Shown here one piece after another: positions 17,184 through 26,300 of a DNA stretch of 34,988 nucleotides (position 1 is its first letter; each line of letters opens with the position of its first letter). Source of the stretch: an uncultured Kiritimatiellota bacterium (GTDB lineage Bacteria; Verrucomicrobiota; Kiritimatiellia; RFP12; UBA1067); assembly GCA_934635045.1 (NCBI GenBank), contig CAKTZA010000037.1:1-34988 (forward strand), given 5' to 3'. The notes below the pieces were generated by a model that did not search any database, had not been told where the DNA came from, and worked only from the letters and a program-made list of their open reading frames with translations. Position numbers and translations under genes: made by a program.

Positions 17184-19526
17184 ATGAAAATGAAGTATGT
17201 ACTGATGGCTGTGGCCGCGATCCTGATGATCGGATCGGTACGGGCCATGACGATGTCCGACCTTCAGTCGGCCATTGATGCGGCGGAGTCGGGCGGGACG
17301 GTCTACGTCACGAGCGACATTTCGTATGATCGTGCGCTTGTCGTGACGAAAAGCGTGACGATCGCGAGTGCCGAAGGTTCCTCCTTCACGCTCACGCGCG
17401 ACGCGAACTACGCCGCCGGCACCGTGGTCGCGCTCGCGACGGAAGGCGTCAACCTGACGTTCGCGAACATTACGATTGACGGCAACAAGGCAGCGGGCAA
17501 GACGCGCGGCGTGGCCGTCGAGATCTCGGCCGGCACGGTCACGCTGGAGAATGGCTTCGTCCTTCGGAACTTCTACAGTACGATTCAGGGCGGTGGCGTT
17601 CTTGTGCACACGGAAGGACATCTGGTGATGAATGACGGGGCCGTTATTCGGGACTTGGAAAACGATTCTTATGGCGTTGCCGTATTGGTCGGCTGCGGAA
17701 AGAGTACGGATAAGGCAGACTTTACGATGAACGGCGGACTGATCACGGGTTGCGTCGATCACCATGTCTCGGCATCTGACGGCTATGGCGGCGCGGTCTA
17801 TCTCTATGGCTATTATTCCACATTTCGCGGCAAGGGCGGCACGATTGTGGGCAATGCGTCCGACAAGTGCGTTGCCGGCGTGAACGCCTATCTCGGCATG
17901 GTGGAGGTTGAGGGCGAATTCACGGCGACCAACAACGTTGGCGGTCTCGCGAACGATTTGGCCTTCCGTTGCGAATCGGGTGTGCAGGCGATTCAGGTCA
18001 CGGGCGATTACACGGGTGAACTGACGCTCAAGTTCTATGGGGCGAAAAAGCCGGCTCTTGACGAAGGGGCGAGTCCGACGCAAATCTACACGAGCGTTCA
18101 GTTGACACGGCGGAAGGGATGCGCGAACATGACGTTCGAGGAAGATCCGACGCTGGCCCTCGACCTTGACGAGAAGCTTTACGGCAACTGGTATGGCACG
18201 ATTCGCCGTGTTGCGGCGCGGCGGTTCGTTTCGCGGAGGGGACGTTGGGCAAATGCCTTTTCGTTTGACGCGGCGTTCAAGGCGGTCGAGCCGGGCGATA
18301 CCTTGGCACTCTGCCAGAATGTCACCGTGACGGCATCCTACCCGATTACCAACGATGTCACGATCACGAGCGCGGAAGGTGGGCCGTATGCTTTCGAGCG
18401 AGAGACCAAGAATATCGCGCTTTTGCGTGTCAGCGTCAAGTCGGATTTGCCTGCGCGGCTGACGCTGAAGGACGTGATTGTCGACGGCCTGAATGTCGAA
18501 GGCGAGAAATGGGGACAGACGGTCGTCGTTGACGAAGGTGCTGAACTCATGCTGGATTCGGGGACCGTCATCCGCAATGCGCGAGCGCTGGGTGGTGGCG
18601 CGGCGGTTTCGGTCGGGGTTGGCGCAAGGCTTGCCATGAAGGACGGTTCGCGCATTGAGAACTGCCGCACGACGGACGCGAAGCCCTATGGCTCGGCGAT
18701 TCGCCTTGAGAAGAATTCTTCCTTTGAGATGTCGGGTGGCGTGATTACGGGATGTGCCGCCGACCTTGATGGCGCGGATGTCGCGAGCGGTTATGGCGGC
18801 ATTGTCTATCTCGGACAGAATGTCGTCTTCGACATGAGGGGTGGCGCAATCACAAACAATGCGGGCGCAAACGGATGCGGTGGCGTCGTCAACTACCGCG
18901 GCACGGTGAAGGTCAGCGGTGCGGCCGTGATCGCCGACAACGGTGGCACGTATCCGGATGTCTTCAACTGCGGCTCTCGCCATACCTCTTACTACGGCGA
19001 CTTCCGGGGGCGCGTTGGCATCTCGAACGGGAATCAGGCCCCAGACGAGGTGACGAAGGTTGTTCGTGAAGGGGATTCCGACACGGGCGCGTGGTGCTTC
19101 TATCCTGCGACATTGACAGGATCAAGTCTTGTCGGCAAGGATGACGGAACGGGCAAGGTGGTTTGGGCTGAAGCAATCGGCTCGGTTGAGGGCGTGAAGG
19201 CCGCCACGGTTGAAGACCTTCAGATTTTGTCGCCGACGGCGTTAGACCTGCATGAGGGTTCTGCTGATTTTGCCCGTCTGCCCATTGTGCTGACGGGCGC
19301 GGCGACGGAACTTGGCGGTACGCTCACGCTCGACTTTGACAAGGATTCGCGCAAGCATCAGTCCGCGTGGTCGGTTCCGTTGCTTGCGGCGGGCGACAGT
19401 GAAAAGCTGACGGGCGCATGGAATTTCGTCTTGCCCAACGGCGCGACGCGCTGGTCTGTCAAGGCGGTCGGTGGCGGCTACACGTTCGGCTACGATCCGC
19501 CGGGTGTGCTGTTCATCATTCGTTAG
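17184..19526 (+). CDS. Secreted internally duplicated beta-helix surface protein
   Basis: A 780-residue protein with signal peptide (MKMKYVLMAVAAILMIGSVRA). It consists of two homologous halves, about residues 25-340 and 350-645. VTIASAEGSSFTLTRD in the first matches VTITSAEGGPYAFERE in the second. FTMNGGLITGC plus YGGAVYLYG matches FEMSGGVITGC plus YGGIVYLG. The short GG-motif turns (MNDGAVIRD, MKDGSRIEN, MRGGAITNN) are typical of polymorphic-membrane-protein or adhesin-like right-handed beta-helices rather than enzymes. The last part ends PPGVLFIIR at the stop. The start has AAGGA at 17173-17177, after a 40-nt AC-rich leader. It is likely a surface adhesin or glycan-binding scaffold. It sits between enzyme genes of the same strand and is probably expressed with them. 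Confidence 0.78.
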   Translation: MKMKYVLMAVAAILMIGSVRAMTMSDLQSAIDAAESGGTVYVTSDISYDRALVVTKSVTIASAEGSSFTLTRDANYAAGTVVALATEGVNLTFANITIDGNKAAGKTRGVAVEISAGTVTLENGFVLRNFYSTIQGGGVLVHTEGHLVMNDGAVIRDLENDSYGVAVLVGCGKSTDKADFTMNGGLITGCVDHHVSASDGYGGAVYLYGYYSTFRGKGGTIVGNASDKCVAGVNAYLGMVEVEGEFTATNNVGGLANDLAFRCESGVQAIQVTGDYTGELTLKFYGAKKPALDEGASPTQIYTSVQLTRRKGCANMTFEEDPTLALDLDEKLYGNWYGTIRRVAARRFVSRRGRWANAFSFDAAFKAVEPGDTLALCQNVTVTASYPITNDVTITSAEGGPYAFERETKNIALLRVSVKSDLPARLTLKDVIVDGLNVEGEKWGQTVVVDEGAELMLDSGTVIRNARALGGGAAVSVGVGARLAMKDGSRIENCRTTDAKPYGSAIRLEKNSSFEMSGGVITGCAADLDGADVASGYGGIVYLGQNVVFDMRGGAITNNAGANGCGGVVNYRGTVKVSGAAVIADNGGTYPDVFNCGSRHTSYYGDFRGRVGISNGNQAPDEVTKVVREGDSDTGAWCFYPATLTGSSLVGKDDGTGKVVWAEAIGSVEGVKAATVEDLQILSPTALDLHEGSADFARLPIVLTGAATELGGTLTLDFDKDSRKHQSAWSVPLLAAGDSEKLTGAWNFVLPNGATRWSVKAVGGGYTFGYDPPGVLFIIR

Positions 19527-19568
19527 CGGATTGGGAATCTCACGCGGAGTTGCGGAGCACTGAGAATC

Positions 19569-22500
19569 ATGAGGATGCCATGTGTTTTAGATGAGGCAAT
19601 TGCCTCAGATATTAGAAGGGTTGGCCTTTGTCTGCTGTTCGCCGTCCTCTGCCCGTTGCTGTCGGGCGCGGCGACGAACCCGGAGATCACGGTGCCTCTG
19701 CGAATGTCTGCACCTGTCATCGACGGTGTGATTCAGGACGACGAATGGCGCGAGTCGGTGACGCTGGCCGGCTTCCTGCTCACGAGCCCGAGGGATTGCC
19801 TTGCGGCGTCCGGCGGGGATGGCCTCGTCTCGTTTGCCTGCGACGGGAAGAGCCTCTACCTCGCCTTCCGCTTTGCGGCGCGCAACAACGATCCCGGCGG
19901 CGGACTGTCCGCACGTGCGGAAATACGCGACGGCGACGTGCCGAGTGACGACAACATCGAGCTCGTCCTCAAGACGGCGGACGATCCGAATCAGGTCTAT
20001 CACATTTTCGTCAATCCGAACGATGTCGTCTTTGACCGCCTGTGGCCGGTTGGGCGAAAGCCGGATCTTGCGTGGAACTGCGCAGGGCTGCGGGTGAAGA
20101 GCGTCGTCAAGGCGAAGGTCTGGACGTGCGAAATGGCGATTCCGCTTGCGTCGATCGGCGCGCCGAAAGACCGTCTGCTCGTCAACATCGCCCGCAACGT
20201 GCCGGGGGCGGGTGCGGCGCGGCTGGTGCCGACCTCTGATTACCAGAGCGGATCGAAACTCGTCGTCCAATGGGCGAAGGATGCGCCGGCGATCCAGATG
20301 CTGCCGCTCGGCAAACCGATGGATGGCGTGTGGTCGACGGGGCTTCGGATCGCATCGGCCAAGCCAGACGCGAAGTACGATGTCTCGCTTGCGCTGAACA
20401 CGAAGTACAGGCCGGACGTGGAAGGCGTTCGCGTTGCGGAGAAGCACGGTTCGCTCGGCGTGGGCGAATCGCTGAAGCTCGACTACAGCAGCCTGTCACG
20501 CAACTGCCTCGGCTATCTTGTGCGCGTCACGGACGCGGCGGGGAAGGTCTGGCTGGAGCGGACGCTGATCGGCCGTCGCGGCCGTCAGGCGACGGCGATT
20601 CCGATGACGTGCGAATGCGACCTCGGCGATGTCGCGACGGCTGTTGCCTATTACTATCCGGGCCAGGATCGGGCGCGTGTCACCGTTTTCCCGACGGCGG
20701 GACGCAAGGTGGACAACGTGCGCATCCGTTGCGGCGATCATGCCGCTACGGCACAAGCCGTCGGCGACGGCAGCTTCAGTGCGCTTGTCGAGACGGAAAG
20801 GAAACCGGGGGCTTTTTCGCTTGATGTCGCTTTGCGGACGGACGGACAGGAGCAGACGTTTGCACGGGCAATCGAGCTGGAGAAGAAGAAGTACGCCTGG
20901 CTCGGCAACGACATCGGCAAGGACGAGATCATTTTGCCGCCATTTACGCCGATTGCCGCGTCCGGCGACACGTATGATGTCCTGCTGCGTCGCCATCGCC
21001 TGACGGCGGCGGCGCTTCCGGCACAGGTCACGGCGCTTGGACGCGATCTCCTTGCGGGCGAAGCCTATTACGAGGCCGTTACCGATGGTGGATACGTGGA
21101 GCGGCTGACCGGTGCCGCACCGCGCATCGCCGTGCGGTCGGATGGCTACCGGGCGACGGCCGAGGTGTCCGCGTCCGCCGCGAACGGGATCGCGCTCAAG
21201 ACGACGGCGGGAATCGACTACGACGGATTCCAGCGGAACACGGTCGCGCTGTCGGGCGTTTCGGGGCGTACGCTCGATCGTCTGACGCTGGTCATTCCGT
21301 TCAAGGATGCGGAAGTGCCGCTCTGGCACATCTGCACGGCGGATTCGATCCGCTACAATCCGACGGGCGCGTTGCCGAAGGGAGAGGGCCTTCTCTGGGA
21401 TGGTACGCAGCTGTACCGCAAGAGCGAGTTTCTCGATCCGATGATGGAGCCTCAGGTCGTGCCCTACATCTGGCTGGGGGCGGAGCGTCGAGGGTTGAGC
21501 TGGTGCATCAACAGCACGTGCGGATTCAAGCTCGATGCGAAAAAGCCGTCCGTGCGGATCGTCCGCGAGAAGGGCGTCGTCCGCGTTGAGATCGACATCG
21601 TGAACCGTCCCGTGCGCCTGAAGGATGGACACGCCTTCGCATTCGCGTTCGAGGCGACGCCGGTCAAGATGCCCGACCCGGCGCTGGCGCGTCATTTCCA
21701 GGCGTCAGACGGCGGCGTCCCGGAGGGCTTCGTCGGGCGCAAGGGGATCGACTGGATCACGCTTGGCTACTTCAACATGTGGGCGCGTGGGGCGGCCGAC
21801 GGATCGTGGGACGCCTACGAGGCCGTCTGCCGCCGCGTACGGGAAGGCGATGCCTATCCCGAATTCTTCCCGTTCATGTCCAACCACTGGGATCGGTTGG
21901 AGCCGATGCGCACGGCCTATGCCGAGCGGATGCAGAACGTCGGCAAGGCGACCTACCACCAGTGGCTGCGCAGTTGTTGGCGCGAGAACGTCTCGTACTT
22001 CCGTACGGTTCCGGCGGGATCGTATCCGATGCAGTATTCCGACCCTACGCTGACGTGGGACAAGGATCCGGCCTTGCAGGATTTCAAGAGCGAATGGATC
22101 TCGCGCGGCACGGGCTACATCGGCGCAACGCGCGGCTTCCTCGTGCCGTCGTACATGGACTATGTCGTCTGGTACCACCGCGAGCAGCTGCGGCACGGGT
22201 TGCGCGGCATTTACCTCGACGACATGTTCCCGATGACCTGCCGCAATCCCGACACGGCGATGCGGCAGGACAACGAAGGCAAGTGGCACGGCAACCTCGG
22301 CATCTTCGAGATGCGCGAGCTCGTCCGACGCCTGTCGGTCATGCAGCACCAGATGGGCGTGGCACCGCGACTCCTGCAGGTGCACATGACGAACTGTCTG
22401 CTCGTGCCGTGCTTTGCGTTCGCGACCTCCACGATATCATGGGAGGATCACTACGGCGAGGACGTGTTCCAGGAGCGGTTCCCTCTTGACTATGTCCGTA

Positions 22501-23396
22501 CCGAATCGCTGGGCACGCAGGTCGGCTGCGAGTCCGTCGCGCTGGACGGCATCTACCGTGGCACATGGGACTGGGATGATTGGCGGTACAGGCGGTTCGC
22601 GTTCCTCACTCGGACGCAGCTTGCCGTAATGCTTCCGCTTGGCGTGAAGTCGGCACGGCGTCCCCAGCGGGCGTTCGCGGGCTACGACGCGGACACGCTC
22701 TACGCGGCATACGGCGTATTGGGGCGTTTTCGCATCTGGGAGAAGGGATGTCGCTTCGTGCCGTGCTTCGAGGATGACGGCGCGATTGCGGGTGCGCCGG
22801 ACGGCGTACTCGTCGCGAGCTGGCGGCGGAACGGCGAGGTGATCGCCGTGTTCGGCAACCAGGACGGACGCGACAAGGCGTTTTCGCCCAAGGTGGACTT
22901 CGCCGCACTTGGCTTGCCGCCGACGGCACGTGCATTCGACGCAGAGACTGACGAGCCTCTGCCGACCGGAGAGATCCGCCTCGCAGGCTGGGATTACGCG
23001 CTTGTGCGCTATGCGACATCCGTTCCGGTGCCGCAGGGTGAAAGGATCGATCTTTCGTCCGGCTGGGTCACAAATGCGGCCCACACGGCGGGCGGTGCAC
23101 TCTATCGGACGCAGGGCTTCGCGGTCAAGCCCGGCGACAAGGTGCGGTTCACGCTGAACGCGAAGGGGCGCGGCGCATGGTCGGTCGGACTCTACCAGTA
23201 TCAGGATGAACAGAAGGGCGGATGGCGAGGGGCGAATCTCGCGCACCGCGTCGCCCGTTCGCCGGAACGGGCCTGCCGTGCGAAAGCGGAGTTCGTGATC
23301 CCGGATGGTGTGCGGTTTGTGCGCCCGGCACTGGTTGTCGGAAAGAATGCAGACGTCACGTTCGATGTGCTGCGCATGGAGGTCGTAAGAAAATGA
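19569..23396 (+). CDS. Large exported glycosidase with CBM9-like N-terminus (DUF6067/GH123-like barrel)
   Basis: A 1275-residue protein. After a hydrophobic export segment (GLCLLFAVLCPLLSGAA) comes a CBM9-like domain at about residues 45-205 (APVIDGVIQDDEWRES, DNIELVLKTADDPNQVYHIFVNP). The middle is beta-sandwich. About 710-1040 resembles the TIM-barrel glycosidase region of GH123-like/DUF6067 proteins: ITLGYFNMWARGAADG, FFPFMSNHWDRLEPM, and HGLRGIYLDDMFP with the acidic pair D884/D885. A C-terminal jellyroll (QGERIDLSSGWVTN onward) could bind carbohydrate. No good Shine-Dalgarno precedes 19569 or the alternative ATG at 19575, and no later in-frame start keeps the export signal. A 16-bp palindrome lies in codons 8-13. 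The stop overlaps the next ATG (ATGA). Family placement is moderate; a catalytic role is likely but the substrate is unknown. Confidence 0.65.
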   Translation: MRMPCVLDEAIASDIRRVGLCLLFAVLCPLLSGAATNPEITVPLRMSAPVIDGVIQDDEWRESVTLAGFLLTSPRDCLAASGGDGLVSFACDGKSLYLAFRFAARNNDPGGGLSARAEIRDGDVPSDDNIELVLKTADDPNQVYHIFVNPNDVVFDRLWPVGRKPDLAWNCAGLRVKSVVKAKVWTCEMAIPLASIGAPKDRLLVNIARNVPGAGAARLVPTSDYQSGSKLVVQWAKDAPAIQMLPLGKPMDGVWSTGLRIASAKPDAKYDVSLALNTKYRPDVEGVRVAEKHGSLGVGESLKLDYSSLSRNCLGYLVRVTDAAGKVWLERTLIGRRGRQATAIPMTCECDLGDVATAVAYYYPGQDRARVTVFPTAGRKVDNVRIRCGDHAATAQAVGDGSFSALVETERKPGAFSLDVALRTDGQEQTFARAIELEKKKYAWLGNDIGKDEIILPPFTPIAASGDTYDVLLRRHRLTAAALPAQVTALGRDLLAGEAYYEAVTDGGYVERLTGAAPRIAVRSDGYRATAEVSASAANGIALKTTAGIDYDGFQRNTVALSGVSGRTLDRLTLVIPFKDAEVPLWHICTADSIRYNPTGALPKGEGLLWDGTQLYRKSEFLDPMMEPQVVPYIWLGAERRGLSWCINSTCGFKLDAKKPSVRIVREKGVVRVEIDIVNRPVRLKDGHAFAFAFEATPVKMPDPALARHFQASDGGVPEGFVGRKGIDWITLGYFNMWARGAADGSWDAYEAVCRRVREGDAYPEFFPFMSNHWDRLEPMRTAYAERMQNVGKATYHQWLRSCWRENVSYFRTVPAGSYPMQYSDPTLTWDKDPALQDFKSEWISRGTGYIGATRGFLVPSYMDYVVWYHREQLRHGLRGIYLDDMFPMTCRNPDTAMRQDNEGKWHGNLGIFEMRELVRRLSVMQHQMGVAPRLLQVHMTNCLLVPCFAFATSTISWEDHYGEDVFQERFPLDYVRTESLGTQVGCESVALDGIYRGTWDWDDWRYRRFAFLTRTQLAVMLPLGVKSARRPQRAFAGYDADTLYAAYGVLGRFRIWEKGCRFVPCFEDDGAIAGAPDGVLVASWRRNGEVIAVFGNQDGRDKAFSPKVDFAALGLPPTARAFDAETDEPLPTGEIRLAGWDYALVRYATSVPVPQGERIDLSSGWVTNAAHTAGGALYRTQGFAVKPGDKVRFTLNAKGRGAWSVGLYQYQDEQKGGWRGANLAHRVARSPERACRAKAEFVIPDGVRFVRPALVVGKNADVTFDVLRMEVVRK
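19592..19607. repeat. Perfect 16-bp palindrome inside the 5' end of a gene
   Basis: TGAGGCAATTGCCTCA reads identically on both strands. It lies 23 bp after the ATG at 19569, in the poorly conserved charged stretch before the signal peptide. It could be a protein-binding site, or form a hairpin that limits translation. No second copy was seen elsewhere in the window. Confidence 0.5.
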
Positions 23397-26300
23397 CGAA
23401 AGGAAACAGAAACATGGAAATCTCATGTGGAACTGTTGAACGTTTTAGGCGTGGCAGCCTTTGCCGGCGGTCGACCGTCCTTTGTTCGGCCCTGCTGGCC
23501 GCCGCCGTGCTGGTATTCGGCGCGGAGACGAACGACTGGGAGAACGTCGAGGTCAATTCCATTAACCGACTGCCGGCGCGGACGTATACGGTTCCGCTGG
23601 TGGCGGAGGCGGACGCGCTGACGGATGCGCTGGAAGTCGATTCGCCGTACGTCCTGTCGCTGAACGGGGACTGGAAATTCAGCTATGCCGGCGATCCGAA
23701 GCGGCGCGCGAAGGACTTCTGGAAGACGGACTTCGACGACTCGGCGTGGTACACGATCGACGTGCCGAGCTGCGTGGAGATGCGTGGCTTCGGCATTCCG
23801 TGGTACACGAACGCGCGGTATCCGCATGCGAACCACAGCAGTCCGACGAACGCGGGGTTCGCCACCATCCGCGACCGGCAAAGCGGCAAGGCCGACTTCA
23901 ACCCCGTCTCGTCCTACCGGCGGACGTTCACCGTGCCTGCCGCCTGGTCGGGCCGCCGCGTCATCCTGCGGTTCGAGGGCGTCGGCTCGGCCTATTACGT
24001 CTGGGTGAACGGACGCAAGGTCGGCTATGCCGAAGACTCGAAGCTTCCCTCCGAGTTCGACATCACGCCGTACCTCAAGGACGGCGAGAACCTCCTCGCC
24101 GTCGAGGTCTACAAGTGGTGCGACGGTAGCTATCTCGAAGACCAGGACATGACGCGATTCTCCGGCATCTTCCGCGACGTCACGCTCTGGTCGATGCCGG
24201 CGGACGGCATCTGGGACTTCGCCGTGAAGACGTCGCTTTCGTCCGACTACGCATCGGCCGCGCTGGCGGTCGAAGGCGTGGACGGCCCGTGGCGCGCGAC
24301 GCTGTACGATGCCGCGTTCCGGCCGGTGGCGTCGCTCTCCGACGCCGCGCCGCGCGCCGGACTGCCGACGGTGAACCTCTGGTCGTCCGAAAAGCCGTAC
24401 CTCTACACGCTCGTCGTGACGAAGGGCACGGACATCCGCATGCGGCGCGTCGGTTTCAAGGACGTGAAGGTCGTCGGGAACACGCTTCGCGTCAACGGGC
24501 GACAGATCAAGTTCAAGGGCGTGAACCGCCACGAGACCAGCCCGGACAACGGCCGCACCGTGACGCGGGCGGACATGCTGCGCGACATCGAGCTCCTGAA
24601 GAAGTACAACTTCAACACCGTGCGCACGGCGCACTACCCGGATCATCGCCTCTGGTACGACCTGTGCGACCGCTACGGGCTTTATCTTGTCGCGGAGGCA
24701 AACGTCGAGGCGCACGAGCCCGGCTACGGCGACACGGGCCTTGGACGCTTCCCCGCGTGGGAGTCGTCCATCATGGAGCGCAACCTGCGGCATGTCGCGT
24801 TCTACCGCAACCATCCGTCCGTCAGCATCTGGTCGGTCGGCAACGAGACGGCGCATGGCGATGTCTTCCGCCACGTGATCGCGGCGGTGCGGCGGGCGGA
24901 TCCCTCGCGCCCGATCCACTGGGAGCGCGGCAATGCGGACGCGGACTTCGACGCGACGATGTACCTGCCGCTGGAATGGATCGCGCGGCGCGGACAGTAT
25001 GGCGACGGCCTCATCGGCGAGCTGGAGGACTCCTACGCCGACCACCAGACGGCGGGCCGTGCCTTCTTCTTCAGCGAATACGCGCATGCGATGGGCAACT
25101 CCGTCGGCAACTACCAGGAATACTGGGACGTCTTCTACCGGTACGACTCGCTGTCCGGCGGGTGCATCTGGGACTGGATCGACCAGGCCGTCTGGAAGTA
25201 CACGGACAAGATCGATCCGCAGACGGGGCGGCGCGAACGCTACCTCGCCTATGGCGGTGACTTCGACGAGGAGCCCAACGACGGCAACTTCAACTGCAAC
25301 GGCCTGATCGGGCCGGAGCGCAAGGTCTCGGCGAAGCTCATCGAGGTCGGCCATGTCCACCGCAACCTTGTCGTCACGCGCCAGGCCGACGGTTCGCTGG
25401 AACTCTGGAACCGATTCGGCTTTACCCGTGCAGACGAGTTTGACGGCTCGTGGGAGCGCGTGTGCGACGGCGCAGTCGTTGAACGCGGCACATTTGCCGT
25501 GCCGCCGGTCGCGCCGCTTGCGCGCGGGCGCCTGGATGGCTTGCCGACGTCGGCGTCCGACGGGCGCGAGACGTTCCTCAACGTGAACTTCACGCTGAAG
25601 CGCGACACGCCGTGGGCCAAGAGAGGCTGGGCGGTCGCGCGCAACCAGGTGTCGCTCGCCGCCGCCGCGCCCGCGCCGCTGCCGGCCTTTGAGCCCGGTG
25701 CGCCGACGCTGCGCGAGGACGCGCGGGGCGTGACCGTGACGTGGGGCGCGTCGAAGGCCACGTTCAGCCGCACGAGCGGAACCCTCTGCGAGCTGACGCT
25801 GGATGGCGTGCGCATCCTGAGCGATCCGGCGGACGGGATCGTCGCCGGGCCTCGGCTGACGTGGCTGCGCGCGTTCACGGACAGCGATGCGGAACTCTTC
25901 CGTGCGAGCGCGGGCTATCCTCGGAGTCTTCTGAATCCCACGGGTCTCACCCAGCCGCGCGCGCACGTCCGGGCGCTCGCGGTCGTTGGCGAGACGGTGC
26001 GAGCCGAGGTCGAGTGGACGGGCGCAAAGTCAGCCGGATTCCGCCACGTGGCGGTCTGGCGCTTCGAGAAGGGCGGCGGCCTGCGCGTCGAGAATGCGGT
26101 CGAGCCGTTCGGGGCCCTGCCGGACGTCTTGCCGCGCCTTGGCCTTTCGCTGAAGCTCGACAAGTCGCTGGATCGGATCAGCTGGTATGGACGCGGCCCG
26201 CGCGAGAACTACATCGACCGCTGCACGGGCGCGTTCTTCGGCGCATGGCAGATGCCGGTGGCGGAACTGGAGGAGGCGTACGTCCGCCCGCAGGACAACG

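Noticed and set aside
15720..18983. 1087-codon open frame on the minus strand
   Set aside because: It spans the gap between two plus-strand genes with clear domains and has no recognisable motifs.
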